From the NCBI GenBank assembly GCA_035341665.1, contig DAOQVR010000014.1:60357-124356 (forward strand): a DNA stretch of 64,000 nt, given 5' to 3'. Under the pieces are notes generated by a model. It did no database searches. It was not told where the DNA came from and saw only the letters and a program-made list of their open reading frames with translations. Numbering within the stretch: position 1 is the first letter of the stretch; each line of letters opens with the position of its first letter. Below are positions 15,800 through 24,725 of this stretch, in pieces. Source of the DNA: DAOQVR01 sp035341665. Lineage in GTDB: Bacteria > Chloroflexota > Anaerolineae > JAAYZQ01. A program made the position numbers and the translations under genes.

Positions 15800-16516
15800 T
15801 CAGCTCAGGCCATAGACAGGGATGGCTGCGCCGTGGATTGCCCGCGCGGCGTCTGATGCGAGGAAGAGGAACACGTCGGCGATGGCCTCTGGCGTGACCC
15901 ACCGCTTTGGGTCTGCTTTGGGCAGGGCTGCGCGGTTCTCGGGCGTGTCGATGGTGCTTGGCATGACGCAGTTCACGCGGATGCCGGTCCCCTTCAGCTC
16001 AGCAGACATGGCCTCGGTCATGCGCAGGACGGCACTCTTGGCTGCGCTGTAGGGGCCCATCTTGGGGCCAGCCTGGAGTGCTGCTCGGGCGGAGACGTTC
16101 ACGATCTTTCCGTCGCCCTGGCGCAGCATGGCCGGTATCACGGCGCGGCTGACGACCTGGACAGTTCGGGCATTCATGGTGAAGAGGAGATCCCACTCGT
16201 CAAGGGTTGTCTCGTGGAGAGGTGTGCCGCCGCGGTACCCGCCGGCGACGTTGAGCAGCACGTCGATCCGGCCAAAACGGCGCAGGGTTTCGTCCACCAT
16301 GGCCCGCACCGCGGCTTCATCGGCCAGGTTGACGGACCCTGCCAGGAAGTGGTCCGCCGAGGCGACCAGATCAGGGAAGAGGCTCGGCAGCCTGTTTGGT
16401 GCGCGGTCGACCAGGACCAGCCTGGCGCCGGCGCGGAGGAAGGCAAGCGCAGTGGCACGGCCCAGGTTGCCGGCTGCGCCAGTGATCATCACGACCTGCT
16501 GGGAAAAGTCGACCAT
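15800..16516 (-). CDS. SDR family oxidoreductase
   Basis: 238 aa classical short-chain dehydrogenase. TGAAGNLGRA for NAD(P) binding, NVAGG after strand 4, catalytic Ser in VNVSARAA and YSAAK. An Asp at the end of strand 2 (LVLVDRA) favours NAD. It is convergent to the small membrane protein gene and separate from the three SDRs at 24.7-27.1 kb. Substrate unknown. Confidence 0.85.
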   Translation of the reverse strand: MVDFSQQVVMITGAAGNLGRATALAFLRAGARLVLVDRAPNRLPSLFPDLVASADHFLAGSVNLADEAAVRAMVDETLRRFGRIDVLLNVAGGYRGGTPLHETTLDEWDLLFTMNARTVQVVSRAVIPAMLRQGDGKIVNVSARAALQAGPKMGPYSAAKSAVLRMTEAMSAELKGTGIRVNCVMPSTIDTPENRAALPKADPKRWVTPEAIADVFLFLASDAARAIHGAAIPVYGLS

Positions 16517-16603
16517 TGGTTCCTCCCGTAGCTCCTGAGACTATATCATCGCTGAGGCGGCTCCGCAAGCAGGGTGGAGTGAGGACATGATCGTATCTTG
16601 TGC

Positions 16604-16651
16604 TTGACACTGCCAGCGCTTTGCAGTACTATGTTTCTGAACGTTCGTTTA
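16604..16651 (+). promoter_or_regulatory. promoter and probable TetR operator of the efflux operon
   Basis: TTGACA (16604-16609), 17-bp spacer, TACTAT (16627-16632), then a near-palindrome TGAACG-TT-CGTTTA (16638-16651) at the transcription start, 20 bp before the tetR start. That is a typical autorepression site. Confidence 0.7.
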
Positions 16652-16670
16652 TATCCGGCCGGAGGGAGGA

Positions 16671-17303
16671 ATGACGGACCAGCCGTCGCTGACGAGAGGC
16701 GAGCGCACCCGGCGTGAGATCCTGGACGCAGCTCGGACGCTGTTCCTTGCCCAGGGTTACAGCGCGACCGGCATGCGCCAGATCGCACGGTCTGCCGGCA
16801 TCACGCCGGCCGCGATCTACAACCACTTTGCCTCCAAGGATGACCTCTTCACCTCCCTGCTGCGCCGTGAGGCGCCGTTCGAGCAGTTGCTCGTGCTGTG
16901 GAGCGATAGCCAGGCCGGGACGGCCAAGGAATTGCTCGAGCGAGTCTTTCGCGGCTGCGTCGATCTGTTCTCAGCCCACCAGGGCTACATCCGGCTGGCA
17001 CTCATCGACGCGCAGGAGCGGGAGGGCGCGGCGATCACCACGTTCGTGCCGCAGCTTGCCCAAGGAGCCATGGGCTTTTACCAGCGCATGGTCGCCCTGG
17101 ACGAGGCCCAGGGACAGCTTCGTCCGATGCCGCCCTTTGTGTTCCTCCGCGCGTTGGTGAGCCTGATTGGGGGCTATGTTCTCATGGATCGACTAGCCCG
17201 CCCGTCGGAAACGCTCCAACTGCCCAGTATTGACTGGGCGCAGGAGTTGACGGACGTTTTCCTTCACGGCGTCTTGAATCCACCCGCTGCGAGTGAGTCT
17301 TAG
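16671..17303 (+). CDS. TetR/AcrR family transcriptional repressor
   Basis: 210 aa. N-terminal helix-turn-helix (TRREILDAARTLFLAQGYSA, then MRQIARSAGITPAAIYNHF) and a divergent all-helical ligand domain. It is followed by the ABC genes, so it probably represses this export operon through the operator in front of it. ATG 16671 has GGAGGGAGG directly upstream. Confidence 0.9.
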   Translation: MTDQPSLTRGERTRREILDAARTLFLAQGYSATGMRQIARSAGITPAAIYNHFASKDDLFTSLLRREAPFEQLLVLWSDSQAGTAKELLERVFRGCVDLFSAHQGYIRLALIDAQEREGAAITTFVPQLAQGAMGFYQRMVALDEAQGQLRPMPPFVFLRALVSLIGGYVLMDRLARPSETLQLPSIDWAQELTDVFLHGVLNPPAASES

Positions 17304-17342
17304 TAGCAGGCGAGCTACCGCGGCTGGAAAGGGGATTTGTCT

Positions 17343-18059
17343 ATGAGTGCAGTTGTCGAGACCCAGGACCTTCACAAGCACTTTGGCCCCATCCGCGCGG
17401 TGGATGGGCTAAGCCTATCGGTGCAGGCGGGCGAGGTGTACGGCATGCTGGGGCCAAACGGCTCGGGGAAGACAACGCTGATCCGCCTACTGGTCGGGCT
17501 GCTGAAGCCCACGTCGGGTGAGGTCTCGATCCTGGGCCAAAGCATGCCCGCCAAGGAGATCTTGGCCCGCGTGGGTTACATGACCCAGGCCAGCTCGCTG
17601 TACGAGGATCTGACGGTGCGTGAGAACGTCGCCTTCTTCGGAGAGATGTGCGGCGGCGTCTCGCGCGGGCAAGTGGACGAAGCGATCGCGCTGGTGGATC
17701 TGGCTGACCGGGCGGGGAGCCTCGTGCGCACCGTGTCGGGGGGCATGCGCCAGCGGACATCGCTGGCCTGTGCCGTGGTGCACCGGCCGCAACTCTTGCT
17801 GCTCGACGAGCCGACGGTGGGCATTGACCCGCAGTTGCGGGCCACCTTCTGGTCCTACTTCCGGCGCCTGGCGGCGAGTGGTACGACGCTGATCATCTCC
17901 AGCCATGCCATAGACGAGGCAGAGCGCTGTGACCGGCTGGGGTTTGTCCGGCAGGGCAAGCTGCTGGCGGAAGGGCCGGCGGAGGAGCTTCGTGTTGGGG
18001 CCGGCGCGGCCACACTGGAAGAGGCTTTCCTTCGCTATGCGGAAGGAGGTGTGCGATGA
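17343..18059 (+). CDS. ABC transporter ATP-binding protein (drug/ABC-2 export type)
   Basis: 238 aa. Walker A GPNGSGKTT, Q-loop MTQASS, signature VSGGMRQR, Walker B LLLLDEPTVGID and the H-loop SSHAIDE are all present. The start was set at ATG 17343 rather than an in-frame TTG six bases upstream. It forms an exporter with the downstream permease (4-nt ATGA overlap), probably for a hydrophobic compound sensed by the TetR protein. Confidence 0.92.
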   Translation: MSAVVETQDLHKHFGPIRAVDGLSLSVQAGEVYGMLGPNGSGKTTLIRLLVGLLKPTSGEVSILGQSMPAKEILARVGYMTQASSLYEDLTVRENVAFFGEMCGGVSRGQVDEAIALVDLADRAGSLVRTVSGGMRQRTSLACAVVHRPQLLLLDEPTVGIDPQLRATFWSYFRRLAASGTTLIISSHAIDEAERCDRLGFVRQGKLLAEGPAEELRVGAGAATLEEAFLRYAEGGVR

Positions 18060-19222
18060 ACGTGCGGCGAGTTCTTGTGCTCGCCCGGCGGGTCATCCGC
18101 CAGGTCCTGCGCGACAGGCGCACGGTCGGCCTGCTCTTCCTGGCGCCCATGTTGGTGCTCGCGCTGGGCGCGATCCTGTTCCGTGCCGATCCGGTGCGGT
18201 TCCCCCTGGGCGTGGTCAATGAGGACCTGGGGAGTCCGACGTTGGCCGGCAAGATGGTTCTTGCGGACGGCATCGTCGAGGAGATGGGCGCTGGCGACAC
18301 GTTCGACCTGGTCACTCTGGCACCCACAGAGATCGAGGATAGGCTGCGGGACGGCACCGTACAGGCGGTGCTGGTCTTCCCCGAGGGGTTCTCCGCGGGC
18401 TTCCTGGCGAACCGCCAGGCAGAGCTCGACCTGCGCCTGGAAGGATCGAACCCCACGCGGAGCATGGCTATCAGGGCGCGTGTCACGGAGGCGGCGATGA
18501 AGTCGCTCGCCGGGCTGCTGGCGGGCGGCATGGGAGTGTCCGGCGCCGCGCAGGCCGGCAGCGGCGCCTCCTCCCTTCCGGTGACGGTCAAGGCGAGCTA
18601 CCTCTTTGCGGGGGAAGAGTTCGACACGATGGATTTCGTGGCGCCGGTGTACATCGGCTTCCTGGCGCTTTTCTTCGTCTTTCTCCTGACGTGTGTCTCC
18701 TTCTTGCGCGAGCGCTCGCTGGGCACGATGGAGCGGCTCCTGGCGACACCCGCAAGGCGTGTAGAGATCGTGCTCGGCTACATGGGAGGGCTGGGCCTAT
18801 TTGCGCTCGTCCAGGTGGGGGTGATCCTCTTTTTCACGGTGTGGGTGCTCAAGATCCACTACCTGGGCAGCCTGGGGCTGGTGTTCCTGGTGATTGCCCT
18901 GCTGGCGGTGGTCGGCGTCAGCCTGGGAATCCTGGCTTCGACCTTTGCGCGCAACGAGTTCCAGGTCGTGCAGTTCATCCCGATCATCATCATCCCGCAG
19001 GCTTTGCTGGGAGGGCTGTTCTGGGCGGTGGAGGAGATGCCCGGCTATCTGCAGCCCTTTGCCTACATGATGCCCATTACGTATGCCAACTGGGCGCTGC
19101 GCGACGTGATGCTGAAGGGATGGGGGCTCGCCGAGATCTGGCCCAACCTGCTGATCCTGCTCGGATTTGCGGCACTCCTGATCGCCCTGGGCTCTCTCAC
19201 CATGCGGCGAGAGGTGGCTTGA
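18056..19222 (+). CDS. ABC-2 type permease
   Basis: 388 aa. Helix 1 at ~22-42, a large extracytoplasmic loop of ~160 residues, then five helices from ~205 to the end. The block RERSLGTMERLLATP after helix 2 is the ABC-2 coupling element contacting the ATPase. It is the last gene of the TetR-regulated operon. Confidence 0.9.
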   Translation: MNVRRVLVLARRVIRQVLRDRRTVGLLFLAPMLVLALGAILFRADPVRFPLGVVNEDLGSPTLAGKMVLADGIVEEMGAGDTFDLVTLAPTEIEDRLRDGTVQAVLVFPEGFSAGFLANRQAELDLRLEGSNPTRSMAIRARVTEAAMKSLAGLLAGGMGVSGAAQAGSGASSLPVTVKASYLFAGEEFDTMDFVAPVYIGFLALFFVFLLTCVSFLRERSLGTMERLLATPARRVEIVLGYMGGLGLFALVQVGVILFFTVWVLKIHYLGSLGLVFLVIALLAVVGVSLGILASTFARNEFQVVQFIPIIIIPQALLGGLFWAVEEMPGYLQPFAYMMPITYANWALRDVMLKGWGLAEIWPNLLILLGFAALLIALGSLTMRREVA

Positions 19223-20194
19223 TCAGAGCCCCAGGCCGTACGCCGCCGCGCCGAGCAGCGCCGTGTCCGATTTCAGGATGATGTAGACCGGCCACTGCGA
19301 GAGCATCCTGCAGAAGCGCCCTTTGTCGACAAAGGCGGACATGAAGGTGCCGTCCTGCAGCAAGGGGAGGATCCGGGGCGGGATTCCGCCGCCCAGGTAC
19401 GTGCCCCCGCTGGCCATGACTTTGAGCGCCAGGTTGCCCGCTTCGGCCCCCAGGATAGAGACAAAGGCATGCAGCGCCTCTGTGCAGAGGCTGCTCTCAC
19501 CCGACATGGCCCTCTGGATGATGGCTCGTGTCGGCTCGGGCGCCTTGTGGTATGCCTCGGCCTCCGCCTGTGGCGTGCCGGCCAGGCGCGTCTCCCAGAG
19601 ATAGGCATACAGGTTCGGGAGGCCGATGCCCGAGCAGACCCTCTCATAGCTGACGTGGTCATACCTCTCCATGAGGAATTGCAGTAGCCCTACCTCGAAC
19701 GAACTCCTGGGTCCAAAGTCGGTGTGGCCTCCCTCCGAGGCCAGGACATGATACTGCCCGTCGTGATGAAACAGGACCGCCTCACCGAGGCCTGTGCCTG
19801 CGGCGATGACGCCCTTGGTGCCGCCGAGAGAAGGGGTGTCATTCAGTGCGTACAGGTCGTCGGGCGACAAGTGGGGCACGCCGTAGGCCGTCGCCTCCAG
19901 GTCGTTGAGAAGGGTGGCCCTATTGAGGCCCAACACTTGCACCAACGTGGCTTCTCGGATGACCCAAGGCAGGTTGGTGACGGTGGCCTCTCCCGCAAGC
20001 ACTGGGCCGGCCACTCCAAAGACGGCCGTCTCAACCGGTGTACCATCCTGCGCCAGGAAGGCAAGGCAGGCAGCCTCCAGGCTGGGGAACTCGGCGCTTT
20101 GGAGGGTGGCTTGCCTCAGCGGGAGCAGTCCACGCTCCGGCGAGTAGAGAGCCAAGCTGGTCTTGGTGCCACCGATGTCTCCTGCAAGCAGCAT
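19223..20194 (-). CDS. glk: glucokinase (Glk/PF02685 type)
   Basis: 323 aa. ASKHA fold: phosphate-1 motif AGDIGGTKTSLAL, GVAGPV, LNDLEATAYG with the catalytic Asp, GTGLGEAVL, and SEGGHTDFGPRS, as in bacterial Glk. It phosphorylates glucose to glucose 6-phosphate using ATP. The CxCGxxGCxE zinc motif of ROK kinases is absent, which favours Glk over ROK. ATG 20194 follows GAGGAGGAGG; the frame is open upstream, but family alignment and the ribosome site support this start. Confidence 0.88.
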   Translation of the reverse strand: MLLAGDIGGTKTSLALYSPERGLLPLRQATLQSAEFPSLEAACLAFLAQDGTPVETAVFGVAGPVLAGEATVTNLPWVIREATLVQVLGLNRATLLNDLEATAYGVPHLSPDDLYALNDTPSLGGTKGVIAAGTGLGEAVLFHHDGQYHVLASEGGHTDFGPRSSFEVGLLQFLMERYDHVSYERVCSGIGLPNLYAYLWETRLAGTPQAEAEAYHKAPEPTRAIIQRAMSGESSLCTEALHAFVSILGAEAGNLALKVMASGGTYLGGGIPPRILPLLQDGTFMSAFVDKGRFCRMLSQWPVYIILKSDTALLGAAAYGLGL

Positions 20195-20318
20195 TGCGGT
20201 CCTCCTCCTCATGGTGTGTGTCCCCCGTACCCCGGCCGGCCTGCGTCGAGGAACTACGCCGCCGACGGCCCCTTCCTCTGCCCAAGCCCAGGCGCATGGT
20301 AGGAGGGGAGCTGCTTCC

Positions 20319-20347
20319 ATTATAGGCGTCAGGGTCTGGGCCGTCAA
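20319..20347 (-). promoter_or_regulatory. promoter of glk
   Basis: Minus strand: TTGACG (20342-20347), 17-bp spacer, perfect TATAAT (20319-20324), about 125 bp upstream of the start. Confidence 0.75.
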
Positions 20348-20417
20348 GACGCCCCATTCCCCTACACGACCGGCGACAAACGGCCCGGTTGGCTCCTCGT
20401 TGCATGGCGGATTCCGC

Positions 20418-20446
20418 TTGCGCCACCAGACGAAGCAGCGTACAAT
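20418..20446 (+). promoter_or_regulatory. promoter of the gcvPA operon
   Basis: TTGCGC (20418-20423), 17-bp spacer, TACAAT (20441-20446). Transcription would start near 20453, leaving a leader of about 155 nt before gcvPA. Confidence 0.6.
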
Positions 20447-20609
20447 CCGTCACAGGACATCGCAGCCGGCTCCGGCCGGGGAAGCCAGCCCATACCATGG
20501 ACATCCGCCGCGTGGACACGACCAGGAACTCCGATTCGTGCAACTCCTCTGCGAGACCTACCGCTGCAGCCCCAACAGAGGGGCCTAACCCTTCAGCGAG
20601 GAAGAACCA

Positions 20610-22007
20610 ATGCCAGACCAACGCTCAAGAGTCTACCCCTACATCCCCAACTCTGTTCCAGAGGCCAGGCGGCGCATGCTGCAGGAGATTGCTGCCGAGA
20701 GCACAGACGAGCTCTACGCCGATGTGCCGGACGAACTCCGCCTCAGTCATCCACTGAACCTGCCGTCTCCCCTTCTCTCCGAGGCGGCCCTGAAACGGCA
20801 CGTGGAACGGATCTTGGCGCGGAACAGGCCGGCCGGCGAGCTGCTGAGCTTCCTGGGGGCAGGATGCTATCAGCACCACGTCCCGGCTGTGTGCGATGAG
20901 GTCAACAGCCGCAGCGAGTTCCTGACGGCGTATGCCGGCGAGCCGTACGACGACCACGGCCGCTTCCAGGCGCTCTTTGAGTATGCCAGCATGATGGGCG
21001 AGTTGCTGAACATGGACGTGGTCAACGTGCCCACCTATGACGGCTACCAGGCAGCCGCGACTGCCATCCGCATGGCGTCACGCATCACCGGCCGGCACGA
21101 AGCGCTGGTGTGCCGGGCGATCAGCCCCGCCAAGCTCTCCAAGATCCGGGACTATTGCCGGCGATCGGTCTCGATCGGGTTGGTTGGCTACGACCGCCAG
21201 ACGGGGCAGGTGGACCTCGACGATCTGCTATCGGCCGTTTCCGACCGAACAGCGGCTGTTTTCTTTGAGAACCCGTCGTATCTCGGCACGGTTGAGGGCC
21301 GGGGGGATCAAGTCGCCCGAATTGCCCACGAGAAGGGAGCGCTTTGCGTTGTGGCGGTCGATCCTCTCTCACTGGGTGTGCTGGCGCCGCCGGCCGATTA
21401 CGGTGCCGACATTGCATGTGGCGACATCCAGACCTTGGGTATGCACATGCAGTTTGGTGGTGGGCAGGCGGGCTTTGTGGCCACGCGGGACGAGGAGAGG
21501 TATGTCCTCGAGTACCCATCGAGGCTTTTTGGCATCGCGCCCACACGCGTGCCGGGGGAGTTTGGATTCGGCGATGTGGCTTACGAGCGCACGTCCTTTG
21601 CCCGTCGGGAGGAGGGCAAGGAGTGGGTGGGCACGGCGGCTGCTCTGTGGGGCATCACCGCCGGCGTCTACCTGGCGCTGATGGGGCCGCAGGGCATGGC
21701 TGAGATTGGCGAGGGGATCATGCTCCGGACGCGCTACGCGATGCAGCAGCTGGCCAAGATCCCCGGCGTCAAGGCACCTGCCCTCGGCACCTTGCATTTT
21801 CAGGAGTTTGTCGTCGATCTGAACGATTCGGGAAGAACGGTGGCCGAAGTGAACCGAGGGCTGCTCGAGCGTGGCATCCTGGGTGGGGTGGACCTCAGCC
21901 TGGAATTCCCGGAATTGGGCCAGAGCGCCCTCTTGGCCGTTAGTGAGCTTCACACCAAAGCGGATATCGACCGGCTGTTCGCGGCCCTGGAGGAGGTAGT
22001 GGCATGA
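20610..22007 (+). CDS. gcvPA: glycine dehydrogenase (decarboxylating) subunit 1
   Basis: 465 aa, the usual length of the N-terminal half of split P-protein. It starts RVYPYIPNSVPEARRRML and has SFLGAGCYQHHVP and NVPTYDGYQAAATA, all typical of GcvPA. With GcvPB it decarboxylates glycine and loads the aminomethyl group on lipoylated GcvH. Its stop overlaps the gcvPB start (ATGA). gcvT and gcvH are not in the window. Confidence 0.95.
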   Translation: MPDQRSRVYPYIPNSVPEARRRMLQEIAAESTDELYADVPDELRLSHPLNLPSPLLSEAALKRHVERILARNRPAGELLSFLGAGCYQHHVPAVCDEVNSRSEFLTAYAGEPYDDHGRFQALFEYASMMGELLNMDVVNVPTYDGYQAAATAIRMASRITGRHEALVCRAISPAKLSKIRDYCRRSVSIGLVGYDRQTGQVDLDDLLSAVSDRTAAVFFENPSYLGTVEGRGDQVARIAHEKGALCVVAVDPLSLGVLAPPADYGADIACGDIQTLGMHMQFGGGQAGFVATRDEERYVLEYPSRLFGIAPTRVPGEFGFGDVAYERTSFARREEGKEWVGTAAALWGITAGVYLALMGPQGMAEIGEGIMLRTRYAMQQLAKIPGVKAPALGTLHFQEFVVDLNDSGRTVAEVNRGLLERGILGGVDLSLEFPELGQSALLAVSELHTKADIDRLFAALEEVVA

Positions 22008-23593
22008 TGCGAGATATATCTGCCGAGCGGATCGTGGACGGCAAGACCCGGCTGCGACGCTTCCACCAGGCGCGCTGGGATGAGCCTGTCCTTTTCGAGC
22101 TGAGCCAGCCGGGCCAGCGCGGCATCTTGGTACCGGAGGTCGAGCCCGAGATCCGACGGGAGGTCGGCGATGTCCTCTCCGATTTGCCGGCGACCATGCG
22201 CCGCAAGCAGCCACCGGCCCTTCCTGAGCTGTCGCAGCCGGCCGTCCTGCGCCACTACGTCCGGCTCTCACAGGAGAACCTTGGGGCGGACCTGAACGTC
22301 GACGTGGGGCAGGGTACCTGCACCATGAAGTACAGCCCCAAGATCAACGACCAACTTGCCCGCAGCCCCAAGATGGCCGACTTGCACCCTCTGCAGGACG
22401 AGTCGACGGTCCAGGGCATCCTGGAGATCCTCTATCGCTTTGAGCAAATCCTCAAAGAGATCTCGGGGATGGATCGATTCTCGCTACAGCCCGGCGCCGG
22501 ATCGGCGGCAATCTATACCAATGCCTCCATCATCCGCGCCTACCACGCATCCCGCGGCCAACCGCAGCGCGACGAGCTCATCACCACTATCTTTTCCCAT
22601 CCCTCGAATGCCGCCTGCGCCCGGACGGCCGGCTTCCGGATCATCACACTCTACCCGGACGACGATGGCTACCCTGACCTGGATGCTCTGAAGGCCGCCG
22701 TCTCGGAGCGCACCGCCGGCCTGATGATCACCAACCCGGAGGATACCGGCATCTACAATCCACGGATCGTCGACTTTGTGCGCGTCGTGCACGAGGCAGG
22801 GGGCGTGTGCGCGTACGACCAGGCGAACCTGAACGGCATCCTGGGTATCACCCGTGCGCGGGAGGCCGGCTTTGACCTGTGTCACTTTAACCTGCACAAG
22901 ACTTTCAGCACGCCACACGGCTGCGGCGGGCCGGGCGCCGGCGCCGTGGGGGCGACGGCGGAGATGGCCTGCTTCCTGCCCGTTCCGCTCGTCGAGTTTG
23001 ACGGCACGCGCTATACCCTGAACTATGACCTGCCCGACACGATCGGCAAGATCCGCCCCTTCTACGGCAACGCCCCAGTTGTCCTGAAGGCGTATGCCTG
23101 GGTGATGAGCCTGGGCGCCGAAGGGCTGCGCGAGGTCGCCGAAATCGCCGCACTCAACAACAACTACCTTCTGCACAAGATGCGCCAAATCCCGGGAGTG
23201 AGCGCGCCCTACGCCAAAGGCAAGCGCCGCATCGAGCAGGTCCGGTATTCTTGGGAGGACCTCACGCGCGAGACCGGCGTGCATAGCGAGGAGATTGGGC
23301 TGCGGGCGGCCGATTTCGGCGTGCACTATTGGCTTAGCCACCATCCCTACCTGGTCCCCGAGCCCTGTACGCTGGAGCCGACCGAGTCCTACTCGCAGGC
23401 CGAGCTGGACGAGTATGCCGCGATCCTGGCCCACGTGGCCGAGGAGGCGCGGAGCGATCCCGATCTGGTGCATCAGGCGCCGCACAACAGCACGGTGCAC
23501 ACGATCGACCACCACCCGCTCGACGACCCTGCGCAGTGGGCGGTAACCTGGCGGGCGTACCGGCGGAAAGTGGGGCAGCAGGCAGGTGGCTAA
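22004..23593 (+). CDS. gcvPB: glycine dehydrogenase (decarboxylating) subunit 2
   Basis: 529 aa. Catalytic half of split P-protein; the PLP lysine lies in HFNLHKTFSTPHGCGGPG. LQPGAGSAA and the C-terminal segment around RLNTHHP-like positions (YWLSHHPYLVPEP) match GcvPB. The C-terminus (about residues 490-529) is slightly longer than usual. The next gene starts inside its last codons. Confidence 0.95.
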   Translation: MMRDISAERIVDGKTRLRRFHQARWDEPVLFELSQPGQRGILVPEVEPEIRREVGDVLSDLPATMRRKQPPALPELSQPAVLRHYVRLSQENLGADLNVDVGQGTCTMKYSPKINDQLARSPKMADLHPLQDESTVQGILEILYRFEQILKEISGMDRFSLQPGAGSAAIYTNASIIRAYHASRGQPQRDELITTIFSHPSNAACARTAGFRIITLYPDDDGYPDLDALKAAVSERTAGLMITNPEDTGIYNPRIVDFVRVVHEAGGVCAYDQANLNGILGITRAREAGFDLCHFNLHKTFSTPHGCGGPGAGAVGATAEMACFLPVPLVEFDGTRYTLNYDLPDTIGKIRPFYGNAPVVLKAYAWVMSLGAEGLREVAEIAALNNNYLLHKMRQIPGVSAPYAKGKRRIEQVRYSWEDLTRETGVHSEEIGLRAADFGVHYWLSHHPYLVPEPCTLEPTESYSQAELDEYAAILAHVAEEARSDPDLVHQAPHNSTVHTIDHHPLDDPAQWAVTWRAYRRKVGQQAGG

Positions 23594-24704
23594 GGTCGGC
23601 CTGATCGTCAACCCGGTGGCAGGCATCGGTGGCCGCGTGGGGCTAAAGGGCAGCGATGGAGCCGAGGTCCAGAAGCGCGCACAGGCACTGGGGGCGGTGC
23701 CACAAGCCCAGGCGCGCGCCGCCCAGGCACTGGAAAGGCTCAGGCGCCTGGCCGATAGGATCGAGCTCCTTACCTATCCCGCGGAAATGGGCGAGAACGT
23801 CGCACGGGAGTGCGGATTCAGCCCTCTGATCCTCGGAACCATCCGGCCGGGAAGGACCGGCGCGGAGGATACGCGCCGCGCCGCACAGGAAATGCGGGAC
23901 AGGGGAGTCGATCTCGTCCTCTTTGCTGGCGGCGACGGCACGGCGCGTGACGTCTACGAAGCCGTGGGGGAGGACTTGGTCGTGCTGGGCATCCCGGCAG
24001 GCGTCAAGATCCATTCGGCGGTGTACGCGACGCACCCTGCCGCAGCCGGAGAGGTGGCTGCGCTCTATCTCGAGGGCCGGGCCGATGGGGTACGCGAGGC
24101 CGAGGTGATGGACATCGACGAGGAGGCGTTCCGGCAGGGGAGCCTCTCGGCGCGGCTCTATGGGTATCTCCGCATTCCGGTGCGCTCGGGACTGGTGCAG
24201 AGCCAAAAGGTGCCCAGCAGCAGCGAGGAGGCATCCGTGGCCGCGATTGCGGTCGACGTGGTGGAAAGGATGGAGCCGGGCGTCCTCTACATCCTTGGTC
24301 CAGGTACGACGGTACGGGCCATCGCCGCCGAGCTGGGCGTACGCAAGACGCTGTTGGGAGTGGACGCGGTGCTGGACCGGAAGGTGGTGTTGGCCGACGC
24401 CAATGAGGAGCAGCTCTTGGCGCTCCTGGAGGCACACCCGGTCAAGATCGTCGTCACGCCCATTGGTGGGCAGGGATTCATTTTCGGCCGCGGCAACCAG
24501 CAGCTCAGCCCGCGCGTCATCACGGCGGTGGGCCGCGAGAACATCGTCGTCGTCAGCACGCCGGACAAGCTGCACGGGCTAGGCAGGCAGCCGCTCCTGG
24601 TGGACACGGGCGATCCGGCGGCGGATGCGATGCTGAGCGGCTACCTGCTCGTGATCACCGGCTACAACGAGCGGGCGGTGCGAAAGGTGACCGGAGGCGG
24701 GTAG
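23586..24704 (+). CDS. ATP-NAD kinase/AcoX family protein
   Basis: 372 aa. It begins VGLIVNPVAGIGGRVGLKG and carries LFAGGDGTARDV, the GGDG motif of NAD/diacylglycerol kinases, followed by the C-terminal half typical of the AcoX-type group (GPGTTVRAIA, TPIGGQGFIFGRGNQQ). The classical NAD kinase C-terminal beta-sandwich pattern is not evident. GTG 23586 overlaps the end of gcvPB by 8 nt, indicating coupling. AcoX proteins occur with acetoin and diol oxidation genes; with three SDRs next door, a role in supplying or phosphorylating cofactor is plausible but unproven. Confidence 0.8.
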   Translation: MAKVGLIVNPVAGIGGRVGLKGSDGAEVQKRAQALGAVPQAQARAAQALERLRRLADRIELLTYPAEMGENVARECGFSPLILGTIRPGRTGAEDTRRAAQEMRDRGVDLVLFAGGDGTARDVYEAVGEDLVVLGIPAGVKIHSAVYATHPAAAGEVAALYLEGRADGVREAEVMDIDEEAFRQGSLSARLYGYLRIPVRSGLVQSQKVPSSSEEASVAAIAVDVVERMEPGVLYILGPGTTVRAIAAELGVRKTLLGVDAVLDRKVVLADANEEQLLALLEAHPVKIVVTPIGGQGFIFGRGNQQLSPRVITAVGRENIVVVSTPDKLHGLGRQPLLVDTGDPAADAMLSGYLLVITGYNERAVRKVTGGG

Positions 24705-24725
24705 AGGACCACTCGGGAGAAGGAA

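Larger units (their letters stand above)
20195..20609. other. 415-bp divergent intergenic region (glk / gcvPA)
   Basis: Contains a minus promoter for glk, a plus promoter for gcvPA, and a leader of about 155 nt in front of gcvPA with small complementary stems (CACGA 20517-20521 with TCGTG 20536-20540; CCTCTG 20546-20551 with CAGAGG 20576-20581). No glycine-riboswitch core is recognisable and no convincing ORF is present. Confidence 0.5.

Noticed and set aside
20447..20609. Glycine riboswitch
   Set aside because: No conserved aptamer core or tandem arrangement could be recognised before gcvPA.
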